Shown piece after piece: positions 30,700 to 42,996 of a stretch of 64,000 nt of DNA. Under the pieces are notes generated by a model. The model had not been told where the DNA came from, ran no database searches, and saw only the letters and a program-made list of their open reading frames with translations. The stretch covers positions 1 through 64,000 of the forward strand of contig WHUX01000095.1 in NCBI GenBank assembly GCA_015179025.1, given 5' to 3'. A program made the translations under genes and the position numbers. The first letter of the stretch is position 1. The number at the start of each line of letters is the position of its first letter. The stretch comes from Terfezia claveryi (taxonomy: Eukaryota > Ascomycota > Pezizomycetes > Pezizales > Pezizaceae).

Positions 30700-33600
30700 G
30701 TCTTAGTGCTTACAGCGCCAAACTATACATTCAAACACAAGGGGTTTGCTCACTCCCGGTATGCTGGTACCAACGAGGAAACTCGTTTTAGCAAATATGG
30801 GATCAGCGTCTCGAACGGGGATACTGGTACCGTAGAGGCAATCATACAGATAACCAGAATACCCACCTGCAACTTCTCAAACACTGCCATGCGCAACGGT
30901 TTTTGATTTGCGTAGGACAATTGACGCCGTACGCTGTTGTCCATAATGTTGACAGTTTACGTTGCAACCGATGGGCATAGGGACTCGCCATGGCCATAAG
31001 CTTTCTACGGGTAAAAAACGGAGAAAAAAATTCTAGACTGTCCTCCTTAATTTTCACAACCCTAGAATTTGCTCTTGTATTTATACAAATAAGTACGTTA
31101 ATGAAATAAAGCTACGGGTCATCAATACAACTAAACATAATTTTGAGATTGGTCATGGTAGAGGAATTGATATATCAACAATGTTAACGTTACCTGTTCA
31201 CCAATTTTGAATCTCAAGCCCTACTATAAGTAATAATATCAATATCTGTCTACTAATATGAGACTTTACAGAACAAACACCTCTGTAGCAGGAATGAAAC
31301 GTTTCATATATCTGACAGGCGCTACCTACTAAATAGGCTCTATAAAGTCAAGTAGAATTAACTAGATGATACGCAGTCCGATCCGGCAGTTTGGTTCCCC
31401 TGTTTCAACCCTTCTAGAAACACGCACATCGATTGGGTGACATGATATTTGACATGATCGATACCGCAGAAATATTTGGGCTTCAGACTAGTCCATACAC
31501 TCGACTACCTAGGTAGGCCTAAGGTGATCGATTGTCGCCGAGGCTATACCTACCAAGCAAAGCTAGCTGCAAATAGAGAGCGCCCCTAAGTTTATTTTTA
31601 TACACGTCAAGCAGATAACACAATAGGTACCTTTGTTACCGAGGGGCTCGTGCAAGCCAGACTACCTTTGTAGGAGTTATGGTTTATTCAACCAGACTAT
31701 GTTTATTCATGTATTCGAGTTTGTAATAGCGGCCTTGTGCCAATCAGACTACGGTTAGGCTTATGGAATCACCTTCATATCTTATAGTCTTGTTGGCACA
31801 ACCCCTCGTATATCTGTACCGAGCTTGAGGAACTGTTTTGGGCGCAGCGCTACAGTCAGTTCTCTCATACGTTCTTGTTTGTAACCTGAAAATCCCACCT
31901 CCTGCGTTATTGCAACACACTAACTCATGGGCCGTGAGACATAGTCCATACGAGCAGCCCTCCCTGTTCGTTTTGAGAGCCCTTGTTATCTTTAAAGTCA
32001 CAGCTATCTTCAATGGCAGGCAGGGGGGCCATGTCTCACGACGGAACAGATAGTGCCCTCGGCGAGTACTTCTACCTATTACATAATCAAAATTCTGACT
32101 CGGCAGTTAAGGAATACACAGCTTGGTGGGAGTATTTATGCATGCCATGTAGCTGGTTGGCACAAGCCCCTCGTAGATGCCATGCTGTTTCAAGACTGAC
32201 CGATGGGAGAGCTCAGACCTAGTCTGGTTGCTCAGACCTTCTATACCCATGCATATGGAGGGTCTGATCGAGGCGATGCATAGGATGGCAGATCATCTGA
32301 TGCGGTCATGCATGTAGGTAGCTTATATCCTTAGTAGGGAAGCAGACAACTTATCACTAGTAGCAAGTACTGTAATCTCTTGCCCTACACGTTTACACGA
32401 CATGTTGCATGTATACCCTCTGGGTGCATGCGCATGCTTATTGGGTGCGAAACTACGGATAGAGAGTCATGAAAGGTATGTTATAATCGGCTTAACTTGC
32501 AATTAGGGATACTGCGAGCTAGCCTAGGTAGGACATTTGCATTTCTCGAATCCGAACCTCGGTTCAAGTTTTACATGCCTACAGAGTGATAGTTGCAGCT
32601 AGGCGCGTTTCATGAAGTACTAATGTGTATCAATATCAACAATACATGTTTGTTCCGTTATTGTCCGGTCTCATCATTGCTAGTAGGTATTCATTTAGAG
32701 GAGCGGAGACTAATTTTGGTGAAAATCTTACCTGGTTTGTGATCTAACAGGTCCAACAGGAAGCCAAAAATGTTGATCTGCGAGAGGGTCAGGTCTAGAA
32801 CACGAATATTTTTATATGGAGCTTCTTACCCAATAATTATAGCCGATAAAGAGCATCGTTAGCTATCGCTTGAGCATTATTATCGATAGATACTATAACA
32901 CCATTACCTATCAATTCGAAGGGTTGGCTATCGATATAGCTCTCTTAAGACCGCGCCACTAATCACTTGTCACTTCTCTAATCGGGATGTTCTAAGCACA
33001 ACGGAGCGGTTTAGGGAGGATATAAGTCCCCTCTAATATGAAATCAGTAGTATTCTAGACTAGATAATTTGAATTAGCCTTATACTTGTCTCTCAAATGG
33101 AGATTGGGGAAGGGATTTCAGAACAGAATGTCAGTCAGATATTCTTGCCAACACATCCATTTTATCTGTCCCAAGATCCTCTCCCAGTAGCATGATTGAA
33201 CATATCCTGGTTAGGTGAATATACTTATAATCGCATGTATGTAGATCACAGAATAGTCAATTATCTTCTCAGATCTCTTGAAGAATCCACTTGTGACATT
33301 ATATATCCCAGATCAGCACCAGGTACTGCGCCAAGTAGCGTGAGGTGGGTGGATATGTAAGTAGATAATTTATTCACCTATACATTCAGCTTTTCTATGT
33401 TTGGTAATATAGGCATGTGTATATTATAATTATATGATTCATAATTTTGTACATATGCGATATATGCCTCCCAAAAGGATGCATAAATACATATCTTGAG
33501 GACTAACTTGGATGACATCATGTTCCCGCTTTTTGGAAATCGTTAACTTGCATAGTGGTCGGCCGTGCACGTGGTTCTAGACCAAGGGTTGCTGGCCTTC

Positions 33601-34880
33601 AGCCTACGTTTGCAGAAGAAAACCCAATTGGTAGAAAACTTTCGAAGCTAATCTAATAGGCGTTGAAGCATCACGAATATCATTTATTCCCTTTGTATTA
33701 TCATAATCTAAGGTACCGGTAGCAGCAGTGTTGAATCATCAGATCATCTTGCCGAGCGAAAGCCCTGATTGCTTTCGGGATATGCAAGCCATCGTGGCCT
33801 TAAATTTGCTTCTTTGGTACGTCTAGAATATAGGAAAACGGAACGTAGCCTCGTAATACAACCGAGCCTCGTAACACAACGGAGCCTCGTAACACAACGA
33901 AGCCTCGTAACACAACGAAGCTTCGTAGCAAAATGGAGTACAGTTGTGATTGGTGAGCCATGGTTTCTGGTTACGGACTTATGTAGTATGTGTACCCGGA
34001 GGCTCTGGTTCATGCAGGAATACAGGGCGTATGTTGTCAAACTTACCAGTATTGGTTGGAGTATCGAGTGTTGATCTGAAGTAGATCCACCCCCATACAT
34101 ATGTATACAATTCAGTGCAGCTACTCCGTAGACCATGGGATACTTCTAAAGCTACTAGGTGGGCTGGACAGGCGGGAGCCGCAATGCGGTCCTTAATCAT
34201 GTATAGGTCTTAAATCAACCATACATTTCAGACGCCCAATGGGTTACTACTTTCATATATTATTAATCAGACTAAGGATACTCCGTACATAGGTAAATAA
34301 CCCTAAACCATTCATTTTGCAAGCTACCATTACCCTAGGAATGCAATATATCCATATATGAATATAATATAGAAAGCAGTCTCATGCCAAGACCCTTCCG
34401 CCATAGAGTATGAACATGATTAGGTAACCTTGATGGGCAATCCAGCTAGGTAGCTGGTTGGCACCTAGGCACCTTGGAACGGAGCGAAATATAATTAACG
34501 CTTTTGGGCGTAAGTACACACAATAGGCGAATATGCGCATGCGGCGTTCCTAGGGTGTTTAACAGAAATATTCATACAACAATATCTGTTGATATTTCTA
34601 AGAAAGAGGAACATGTCCATGACTATGACCTGTTTATCTACACTATAAGTTACCTCTATGGAGTACTTACCCCGTATACGATCCCAACCGTCAAGGTCAA
34701 GCTCTCGTGACATACCGGTAGCCTGAGAGCAAGCAGAAAAGTTACTTAATGTTATATAAGATATATAAGCAGATGACCCTAGTCTAAGGACAAAGCTTAC
34801 GTAAGAAATAAAGTGCTGTACGTATACGGCAATCTGATCCAATCAACCTGACTACCAATATCCATGAATGACGGACTGTA
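30700..34880. other. 4-kb gene-poor stretch with dispersed short repeats
   Basis: No gene is recognisable. It carries a cluster of the dispersed (G)CTGGTTGGCAC motif: about 31651 (CTCGTGCAAGCCAGACTA), 31734 (CCTTGTGCCAATCAGACTA), 32152 (GCTGGTTGGCACAAGC), 32219 (TAGTCTGGTTGC) and 34448 (GCTGGTTGGCACC). An 18-bp tandem repeat lies at 33840-33930. Composition is AT-rich throughout; open frames are short. Confidence 0.5.
33840..33930. repeat. 18-bp tandem repeat, about 4-5 units
   Basis: Unit AGCCTCGTAACACAACGA with single-base variants. The minus-strand reading is a repeated Arg-Cys-Val-Thr-Arg-Leu. No gene context. Confidence 0.85.
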
Positions 34881-34884
34881 ATAT

Positions 34885-35379
34885 TCACGGGATCTCCTTT
34901 TCTCTAAAGGCACCCTTGTACGCCTTAGCTGCAATCCACGCATACTCATGTGATCGCCGTGCTAACTTGAAATAAGCAAGTGTGTGGAATATGCAGAAAT
35001 AGGCCAGGTGGAACCACTGGCAGAATGCATCTTGTGGTACAACAGTGAATTCATTCGCTCTCACCCGACAATAATACATGGTCCCCTTTTGGAATGGGGG
35101 CTCTCTTGCTGTGCGCACTAAAAGGAGGCTGAGTGAAATAATACCTTGTGAATTCTTTGGCCAGAATCCGAACTCGGGACCCTTGATTTTACCCCATTTT
35201 ATGTCCTCATATACCCATACCTTTCGTTCTGAGCGCGTCATGAAGATAGGGCCTGGGGATTCATATAATATCATTTTATTTTTGGATTTTCGGCCAATTT
35301 TTCCTTTGAAGTTGAGCATACACCCGACAGCTCTCAACCCTACCGCAGCAATTGGTATCGCAGTAGAACCCATATTCAT
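34885..35379 (-). CDS. Unrecognised 164-aa protein, divergent from the zinc-cluster gene
   Basis: An uninterrupted frame with in-frame ATG at 35379 (MNMGSTAIPIAAVGLRAVGC), a basic segment, aromatic-rich WVYEDIKWGKIKGPEFGFWP, and a hydrophobic/aromatic C-terminal part (QWFHLAYFCIFHTLAYFKLA). No motif that I can name. It is divergently arranged with the gene at 35442, only 62 bp between start codons, so the two could share control sequences or one start could be wrong. Length and composition favour a real gene, but no splicing or homology evidence was available. Confidence 0.4.
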   Translation of the reverse strand: MNMGSTAIPIAAVGLRAVGCMLNFKGKIGRKSKNKMILYESPGPIFMTRSERKVWVYEDIKWGKIKGPEFGFWPKNSQGIISLSLLLVRTAREPPFQKGTMYYCRVRANEFTVVPQDAFCQWFHLAYFCIFHTLAYFKLARRSHEYAWIAAKAYKGAFREKEIP

Positions 35380-35441
35380 AACATACTGCACTTCTGATTA
35401 GCAAGCGCTTCGCGCTGAACAGAAGATCTATATCCCCCAAA

Positions 35442-38400
35442 ATGCATATAATGGCTGTAACACAGATGACTACAGCTTTGCCACCTAGTGCACGGAATCA
35501 GCCTTCCCGATTCTGCAACAATAATATCCCAACAATGGCCTCCAGTGCTCTGCGGAGCTATCACAATATGCGGTCCAACATTTCTTCGCCAGCTGCATCC
35601 TCTACGGGACAAACCTGTTCAAATTCATCGTACGAAGTACTCAACTCGCCCTCTAATTCCGGATCCGCACCTTCTTTGCAGCTCACTCTGTCTCACAATG
35701 GTAGTGATACCTCAGACAGCAGTTCTTGGGTACCAGTTAATCCAGCGGTAGAGCCCAGTTTTATGGCTGCGGGAAGTGCCGGTGTATCTGCTCGTCAAAG
35801 TTCTCTGAGGAAAAACGCTAAGAATCCGCAAAAGTTCCGCTCGCACTCAATCTCCCATCATTCTGGTGACGATCCTAGTGCATTTGGTTTAACGGTACAG
35901 GGTCTGCACCCACGTTTTCCAAATTTCAATGTATCCCCGGGACAGTGTAGAACTATTCCGCAGACTCTCCATTCAGAGTCTTATTGCAATCCTACTAGGT
36001 CCCAAGCAGTCTCACACCACTCCCAACCACTTGCCTCAGGTTTGGAGGGGTGGGACTACCTGTTTGATAATCAGTCGCAACCGTGGCAAATTGCCGGAGC
36101 CGAGCTGCCATGGAATGGAGGAGGTTTAGCAACTCTGGAGCAGCCTGCTGTAGGAGAAAGTTCTCATGAAACTATCCCCGTGAGCACCAGCTATTCCCAG
36201 GCCGCTACCACCAACGATGCCGCACTCCTGAATGAGGACGATTCCATAGCACGGTGGAAAGAATATATGTTAAAGCCTCACCACCAATTCAACGATCAAA
36301 AACCCTTGCTGGGAATTCCCCCTCCCGTCGGAGTAACGGCAGAATTCAGTAGTACAACACAAGGTCTTATTTGGGAGGAACCAGCAGAAGACGTTCAAAT
36401 TGCTGCAGGTGTATATAGCCCAGAAGCTAATTCGAGTATCAAAACTTTTCTTGATTGCAATTTTGTGTCCATCATTCCACCTGAAGATCCGAGAGCCACG
36501 TTGGCCACAAGCTCAACGTCATCAACAGGTTCGCACCCCACTTCAAGGGCGCCCGACAGGTTGTCAATAATGCCAGTAGCTGGACCGAGGATCTTAAAAC
36601 GGCCAATCGAGGGCGATCTGTGCGAGGTGCCGGAAAGTACAAAAATACCAAGATACGCTGCTGTTGAGGCTGAATTTCCACGATTTCGTTACGAGACTAC
36701 AAATCGCTGGTATAACAGCGACTTGGCTTTCTTCCCACAGTACAAAGGGACTAGACATCGAGAGGTGCCAGCGATCGACGATAGTGAGTTTATTGAGTGT
36801 ACAAACATTCCACAAGCACTTCTAACCGATTCCATAGTGGCCAACGCTGGGGGGACTAGTTGGCTTCCTCAATCAGCGCTATTAGGTTTAGAGGAACGCC
36901 ATATCATAACCGATCCAGTGGATAGGCATAGTGTTCTTACGCATGAACAACACGAGGCTGAAGAATTCAGCCCACCTGCCGGTAGCCTTACTATGTACCA
37001 TACAACGCATCACGTCGAGCCAGGAATTAACATGTCTCCACAGCTGCATGTGGGCCAGCACCCTTGTGATTCTGACAAGTTTCATGACCAGGGCTACCGC
37101 GGCCTCGAGGCTCCCATGGGTGGGCTTCTTGGTGTGAGTGATTGGGACAATAACTTCGAGGTTGGACTTTTAAACATCCCGGGCCATGGAGGGTTTTTGG
37201 GCTCTCCAGCCATTTCTATACAATCTCATACAGATGCGACTATGGAAGACAGCGCAGGCGGGGATGGAAGTGATGTTCATAGTATTCATGTTAACGTTGG
37301 GGATATCCCTAGTCCCTTTGAAATCTCTTCTAACCCGGATAGCCCCAGCCCGGCCATCACTCCAGGCCAGTCCCCAGGCCTGGTGCCAACTATACCTTTT
37401 GGCCCTGTCAGGCCACCTCAGACCCATCTAGCTATCCAGAAGCCTCACTACAGCTCTTGTATTGGTTATCCGATCCCAAGTGAGGATGCCAATGCAAGGG
37501 GTTCCAACTCTCCACTCGATAATAGTTTAGGGTGGGCTGAACAAGCTCCTGCGGCGATGGCAGTGGGTTTGCATGCCCCACCACTGTGTATTTATGTGCC
37601 GCAGCCCCAGGAAAGTGGCGAGGAATATGAGGCAGAGGCCGAAGACAATCAGTTTGAAATCGAAGATCGCACTCGGATAGGTACAGCTACACCTCTCTCA
37701 CAACATGAAATTCCCCCAAAGAAAAGGAGGCGGGCCTTTTCCCCTGATAGAAGGATTGCTGTGCATGTTATGCGGAACCTTGGAGCATGCATACGGTGTC
37801 AATACTTAAGAGAAAGTGTAAGGCTTGACTGACTCTTGCCAATGGCTGCTCCTGTAAGGGTAAGGCTGACAGTCGTGGACACAGTGCGATGAGGGAAGTC
37901 CGTGCGGAAACTGCCGGAAGGTTGATGGTAAGCAAAAGATATGGGGTAGCATGCCCTGCCTGAGGTGGAGAATCACAGATGCCATGCTGTTCCGCAAAGG
38001 TGAGTTTAGGCGTGCATAACCCGAAGCACGCTCAATATAACACTCATATTTAGGAAATTCGAAGTTCCAACAGGAGCGTGCGACTGCTCTACCAACCCCC
38101 ATATGGAAGTCACACATGGGAAGGAGGGAACTGTTCCTCGGTCGTGCACCTCCAATGGCGGTGAAGTACTGGGGACCGCAGCCGAAGTATCCAGAACTCA
38201 GGATCCAATGTCAGGAGTTCATCCCCAGGAAGGATGACTTACTCTTTGAGACTTGGAATGAGGATGGACAGGAGATAAAATATTATCTCCCTGCCTTTGC
38301 GGCCTGCGAACTGGAGGACGTCAGTTTGGCAGTCAGGAATTATGTGAGGGAGACATTTGACCTGTTCAAATACGATATGGTCAGTGAAGAAAATCCTTTG

Positions 38401-39414
38401 GTAAAATTAGTTTTCAAGGAGGCTATAAGATACACCGAGGCGCATCAGGTTTGTTACACCCTTTCAAAAATTGGGCGCTAAAAAACCAGGGCCCGCTAAC
38501 CATGTTCAATAAAGTGTGCAAAAGAAAATAAGAAGGGGACACATCAGGAAGCGTGCATGTTGAAAGATTCTCTCAAAATTTGGATTCTCACTCGCCTCGC
38601 ATATGAGGGTTTCGGAATTATCCGAGGACATGAAGAGTTCGGAGTAGATGTTATGAATAACCCCAAGTCTCCATATCACGGAACGGTGCCCATACCGCCT
38701 ATTTTAGATCATCAGCTTGATACGGTAGGCATCCACGAGATGATTCGACTCAAAGATAACGTTCTTAAGGCGCTGAAGGCAAGGATTCAGAAGAGACGGG
38801 AGAGTCAGTGGTATGAGATCTTTTTGACAATATTCGTCCTGCTTCATAATTTGGAATATATTGCTAGAAAGCAATATTTATACACAAAGAGACACGAAAG
38901 CACGGTACGTTGATAGAACCACCATTGGTTGGAATACTAATTAATCGAATTCTTAGTGGGCATCAAACAGGGAAAAGAGCGTTGAATTTTTTAGAACAAC
39001 GTGGATGGCTGAGTGGGAAACAGCCGCAAATATGCTAATCAAACACTTCCAGGTCGCCCTGAAAGGTGCTGTTCCTTTTACATTCAACTGGGAAGGTAGT
39101 GAAGATGGCAAGGAGAGTTCAGGAAGTGATGGAGCGAAAAAGAAGAGGAAATCAAAGGGAAAGCGGAAGGCAGACCCGGTGGTAGAAGCTAAAGAAAAGG
39201 CTGGAATAGATGATGCGGGAGTAGATTTCATGAAAGATGTGTGTAGGCTCGTACGCGCTAGTGGTAAGGGGAAAGATATACGAGTCTTTATTTAACTTCC
39301 TACTAACGGAGCTTCTTAGAACCCGATTTTCAAAGGTTACGCTTGGAGAGTGAAAGACGGAAGTACGACAGAGAAATGGTTTGGGTTTCTCAACTGTTCC
39401 TGGATGTGGAATAA
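35442..39414 (+). CDS. Fungal Zn2Cys6-like zinc-cluster protein, 1,214 aa, six exons
   Basis: Exons 35442-37817, 37885-37999, 38054-38448, 38548-38904, 38957-39263 and 39320-39414; all GT-AG with phase closure. Residues 1-780 are low-complexity (Ser/Pro/Asn/His-rich) with a basic KKRRRAFSPDRR before the cluster. The cluster forms only by splicing exon 1 to 2: C-x2-C-x6-C-x5-C-x2-C (CIRCQYLRES, CDEGSPCGNC), then the sixth Cys after 14 residues (MPCLRW), longer than the canonical gap. The C-terminal region matches a fungus-specific pattern I recall but cannot name: AVKYWGPQPKYPELRIQCQE, FGVDVMNNPKSPYHGTVPIP, ILDHQLDTVGIHEMI, WYEIFLTIFVLLHNLEYIAR and MVWVSQLFLDV. Probably nuclear and DNA-binding, though the mid-protein cluster position is unlike classic N-terminal Gal4-type factors. 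Targets unknown. No defects seen. Confidence 0.85.
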
Positions 39415-41540
39415 CTTTGATGGCCTATTATGATTAGGGTCTTCTTAAGGAAAGAGGAGGTAGATGTGTGTTTTAGAATGGTAATATGAGGTGTTAATTA
39501 TAGGATTGTTGTTATTTAGCTTTACGGCGTGGAGTTTGGTAATGAATTCGGTTAAGAGTCATCAACTTTTACTTGTAGTCCTACTCAAAAGACGTTTTTT
39601 CTGCATAAGACGGATACAATATCTAGTATAATTGGAGTGGTGGTTCCTTCCATTATGGACCCACATTCCATATTTGCGTGATCAGGTTATTGCGCTTCTT
39701 TGGTCCATACAGTTGCCTAGGTCACACATACTAGGTATAAGCACAGGTGAGGCTGTACAGGTTGTTAGTTGGCCCTAATCAAATTATAAAAATATGACGT
39801 GCATTGACCGGTTCCCTTTCTAGGACTAGTGCACTTAGATATTGTTATCGCTAGCTGCAGTAGGAAGTGCCATGCCAAGCTGTGCCCTTCCTACTTTGGC
39901 ATACGTCCACAAATAGGATTTGTTCTCTTGATTAGCCTGACTTCTGGTTTGGGTAACTCTTCAAACAGCTTTTGTCGTACTAACTAGCCTTTATCGATAA
40001 CTAAAGTTTTATTATTTGTTTTTTAATACCATTTCTTTTTTCATAGCTCTAATGCTAGCTATGGAGTTGAACCTGCAGCACAGAGCCCACAATCCGTGGC
40101 CAGCCGAACGTAAACATATTCGATGGAATTGGCTGAAAGCACGGTTGAAGCCGGCACTCTCGCTATGATGACCGTAATATTAATAGGGATGCTAGCTATC
40201 ACTGATGACGTCGATAATAGACGGCGACTTCATAACAGTTTGTATGTGCACGTGCATAGTTGAGAATGCGAGCGAGTTGTGATTGGTCGGTCGCATGCTG
40301 GAGGGTCAGGTGCTCCGAGATTTTCGAGCCTGGTAGAAAAGTTGGTTTTTTTTTCTATTTAATTTAATTCTAACTTTATTCTCCATGGAGGGACTCAAAT
40401 CGACTCATTCATCATGTAGCAAGGTACCGACACTGAAACACTGAATTCAACCGTTGATCTTTTCACGAATGAATTCGAATATATGCACATGCATGGTCTC
40501 TGGCAAGGCACAACCGGTCGACGCATCTTGCAATTTGACAATTGCAAAGTAACCGATGGGTGCAATGATTGGTCTTTGAATTGTGAGGTGTGTTGACCGG
40601 AGAAGATGCAGACCTGCAGCGATCTTTGACATCTTGGTGTTGACATGGGGAGTTATTGGATTAATAAACCTTTCATGCATGAAATTAGATGAGATACACT
40701 AGATCTGCTTGCCTAGGTCGGTGATTTCAAAGTCACCTCATTTCAAATGCTACCTAATTAACAGAGCGACCTGAAACTATTTTACACTGTTTATACATGC
40801 CTGGGATTTATTTCGCTTCACCGGTCTCAACAAATGGATACCTGCTATAAGCGCCCAGCAGAGAATGCAGGTACGGCTTATGATTTGGGGTGGGTTACGA
40901 AGTACCTATTTCAGGTTCTATTTGATTTGCTGCTGCCTAGAAGAACATGTATAGAACGAAACACGAGGGGCAAGCCGAAGCCACCAGGCTGCAGCTGCAA
41001 ACAGCCGGCAGTAGGGAAAAAGGGATAACTTCGGAGAATTTTTGTCTGAACTCAACAGAAAGTGATCTGGTGCAATTGACTCAAAGTGATTGAGACTAGT
41101 AGCTATGTTTGTCGGGAGTTAAATTACTTTAACGGTATAGGCGCAGGAACGAGAGCCTGGCTCCTGGGATTTGGGGGGTAAAGTTACCGGACCTGGACCA
41201 CCAATTCTCAACTAAGAAATTATAAGGCTGAGGATAGAATATGTGCGAACCATTCCAGGAAAGTTCTTTACGGCCAAGGGGATAAGTAGTAAGTAGTAAA
41301 TAAGGCTATATATATGCACATAACTAAGTTGTTGATGACCCGATAAAATAGGAAGCCGAGCCTTATTGTGAGTAAATATTGTGGCTACCAAAACGAGATG
41401 TGACAGAATGAACTATCATCGTGCCGGGGACACCATTTCGAACTTTTGGGCCTCGAGCAGTACTTGATTTAGCCGGTATGTCTGAGTTCCCTAATCATGA
41501 CGAGTTCTCCACGCGCAGCCACAAGCTCAACTTGAAACGA
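39415..41540. other. Spacer; one possible 77-aa minus ORF at 40447-40680
   Basis: The minus-strand ATG frame 40680-40447 (MHERFINPITPHVNTKMSKI ...) reads fairly well to ALPETMHVHIFEFIREKING-stop and might be a small gene; I recognise no family. The rest is AT-rich with no repeats that I can anchor. Confidence 0.3.
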
Positions 41541-41543
41541 TGG

Positions 41544-42213
41544 TTAGCCTAGTCGGCGCTCTCCTAAGCCCTCTTCTAACTGAGGGGCCTGATAAAATAT
41601 TTTCTGTTTCCTCCGGCCTCTAGCAACAGTATCTTGACCAGAGTGTAAAACATCTGTATATAGATCTTGCGCGGATTTGGCAGGACTCATCATATCGAAG
41701 TGCAGTCCAAGGTTCCAAAATTTGGGATTTATGTTTAATAAGTCTAAAATCACTATATTACCTAGATCCGTCATCCAATCCACTGGGCGCAGTGAATACG
41801 CCTTAATGTAATGCAACAATAACTCTGGCGCGCAAGGTAGTGTAAACCAAGGAGGTATCGGTAATGATTATATGTGAGCTCGAAGTGAGGGCAAAAATTC
41901 AGGCAGAAAAATAGGGCACCAGTGAGGCTCATCTAGATCATTGGGACATGTATTAAATATCATGGAGACATTGGAATATGATACATGACAGCACTTACTA
42001 GTACTTTCATGATCAGGTAAATTTACTCGAGCTGGTATCTATGAGGCAGCACGTCCGCGTAAATTGCACTGAAGCTAAACTCTGAGCACCACTTGCGCCC
42101 TCTACGTCCCAATTACAAGCAATTGTTGGTGTAGATCTAGGAGGACACTGTAGTTGAACCTGAGTGTGTGAATTTGCCTGTCGTTGTACCCACCCGGTGT
42201 GAGAGAAGTGCAA
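41544..42213 (-). pseudogene. Unrecognised coding fragment with an in-frame stop
   Basis: On the minus strand, NDLDEPHWCPIFLPEFLPSL then RAHI-stop-SLPIPPWFTLPCAP and LLHYIKAYSLRPVDWMTDLG, IVILDLLNINPKFWNLGLHF, DMMSPAKSAQDLYTDVLHSG read as one frame across a TAA at about 41870. An upstream frame (42213-42013; QLQCPPRSTPTIACNWDVEG) may be an earlier exon. The protein looks genuine but no family comes to mind. Either an intron covers the stop or the gene is dead. Confidence 0.35.
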
Positions 42214-42996
42214 TCAAACTCGGCTTCATATTTCTTTGTGAACCTTGACCGGTCGTCATGAGTTGAGCGTAGGTAGGTGACAAGTACAGAGATGTACTAC
42301 CGACTGCCATGCCTCAGCACGATGGGCGGACGTCAACCGGGCAGAGCCCGTGTGGAAATTCTACTGTATCCTGAAAGCCCAACTCCGGCTGTCCCTCGTC
42401 TTCTTTGTAGTGAGCATGTACATATTTGCTTCAAGCTTATAGGCTCCTACATGCGCATTTGACGTCTAGGATGATGGTACCGTACCGCGGGCCTGGTACT
42501 GGGACGCAAGGGCGTGAATCACACTGTTTTTTATGGGCCTATGGCCCTCTGTCTACCAGTAGACTTGAAACAGTTATTACAGGGCTAAGTTAGGCCGCGG
42601 TCTGTAAGAGTGCCTATCAATGGATTGACCAATTAGAACCAAGACTTTAACTTGCAAAATGAAGGCGCGCAATTGTTCTAGAAGCTTAGGGCCTTCCTAA
42701 TTCTCATAGCTTAGAAAACAACAGCACGTTTCTCCGGTTTACAACCCTGACTCGACGGCGAGGGTTTCTAAAACAGCTTCTATGGGAAGGAGTCACAATC
42801 TCAGAGCTCGGGATCATATACGACATTCCAAGCATATAAAACTACCATCTCCCCCTCGACAAACGAGATCATTATCATTCAGTTCAGGAAACAACACATA
42901 TATACCAACGCCCACTGATCAACCCAAGAAGAGTAACCACTAATCCTTCGGATCTATAACCTAGCCATCCAAGCCCGCCGGATTCACAGAAAAAAC
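42214..42996. other. Spacer and promoter region of the dioxygenase gene
   Basis: No gene. Contains a TATAAA at 42835-42840. Confidence 0.45.
42835..42840 (+). promoter_or_regulatory. TATA box of the TauD/TfdA gene
   Basis: GCATATAAAACTACC, 157 bp upstream of the ATG at 42997, followed by a C-rich stretch (ATCTCCCCCTCGAC). Confidence 0.45.

Noticed and set aside
39284..39319. 36-bp last intron in the zinc-cluster gene
   Set aside because: Too short for a fungal intron; the 56-bp interval 39264-39319 with GTAAGG and TACTAAC fits better and yields a conserved-looking C-terminus.
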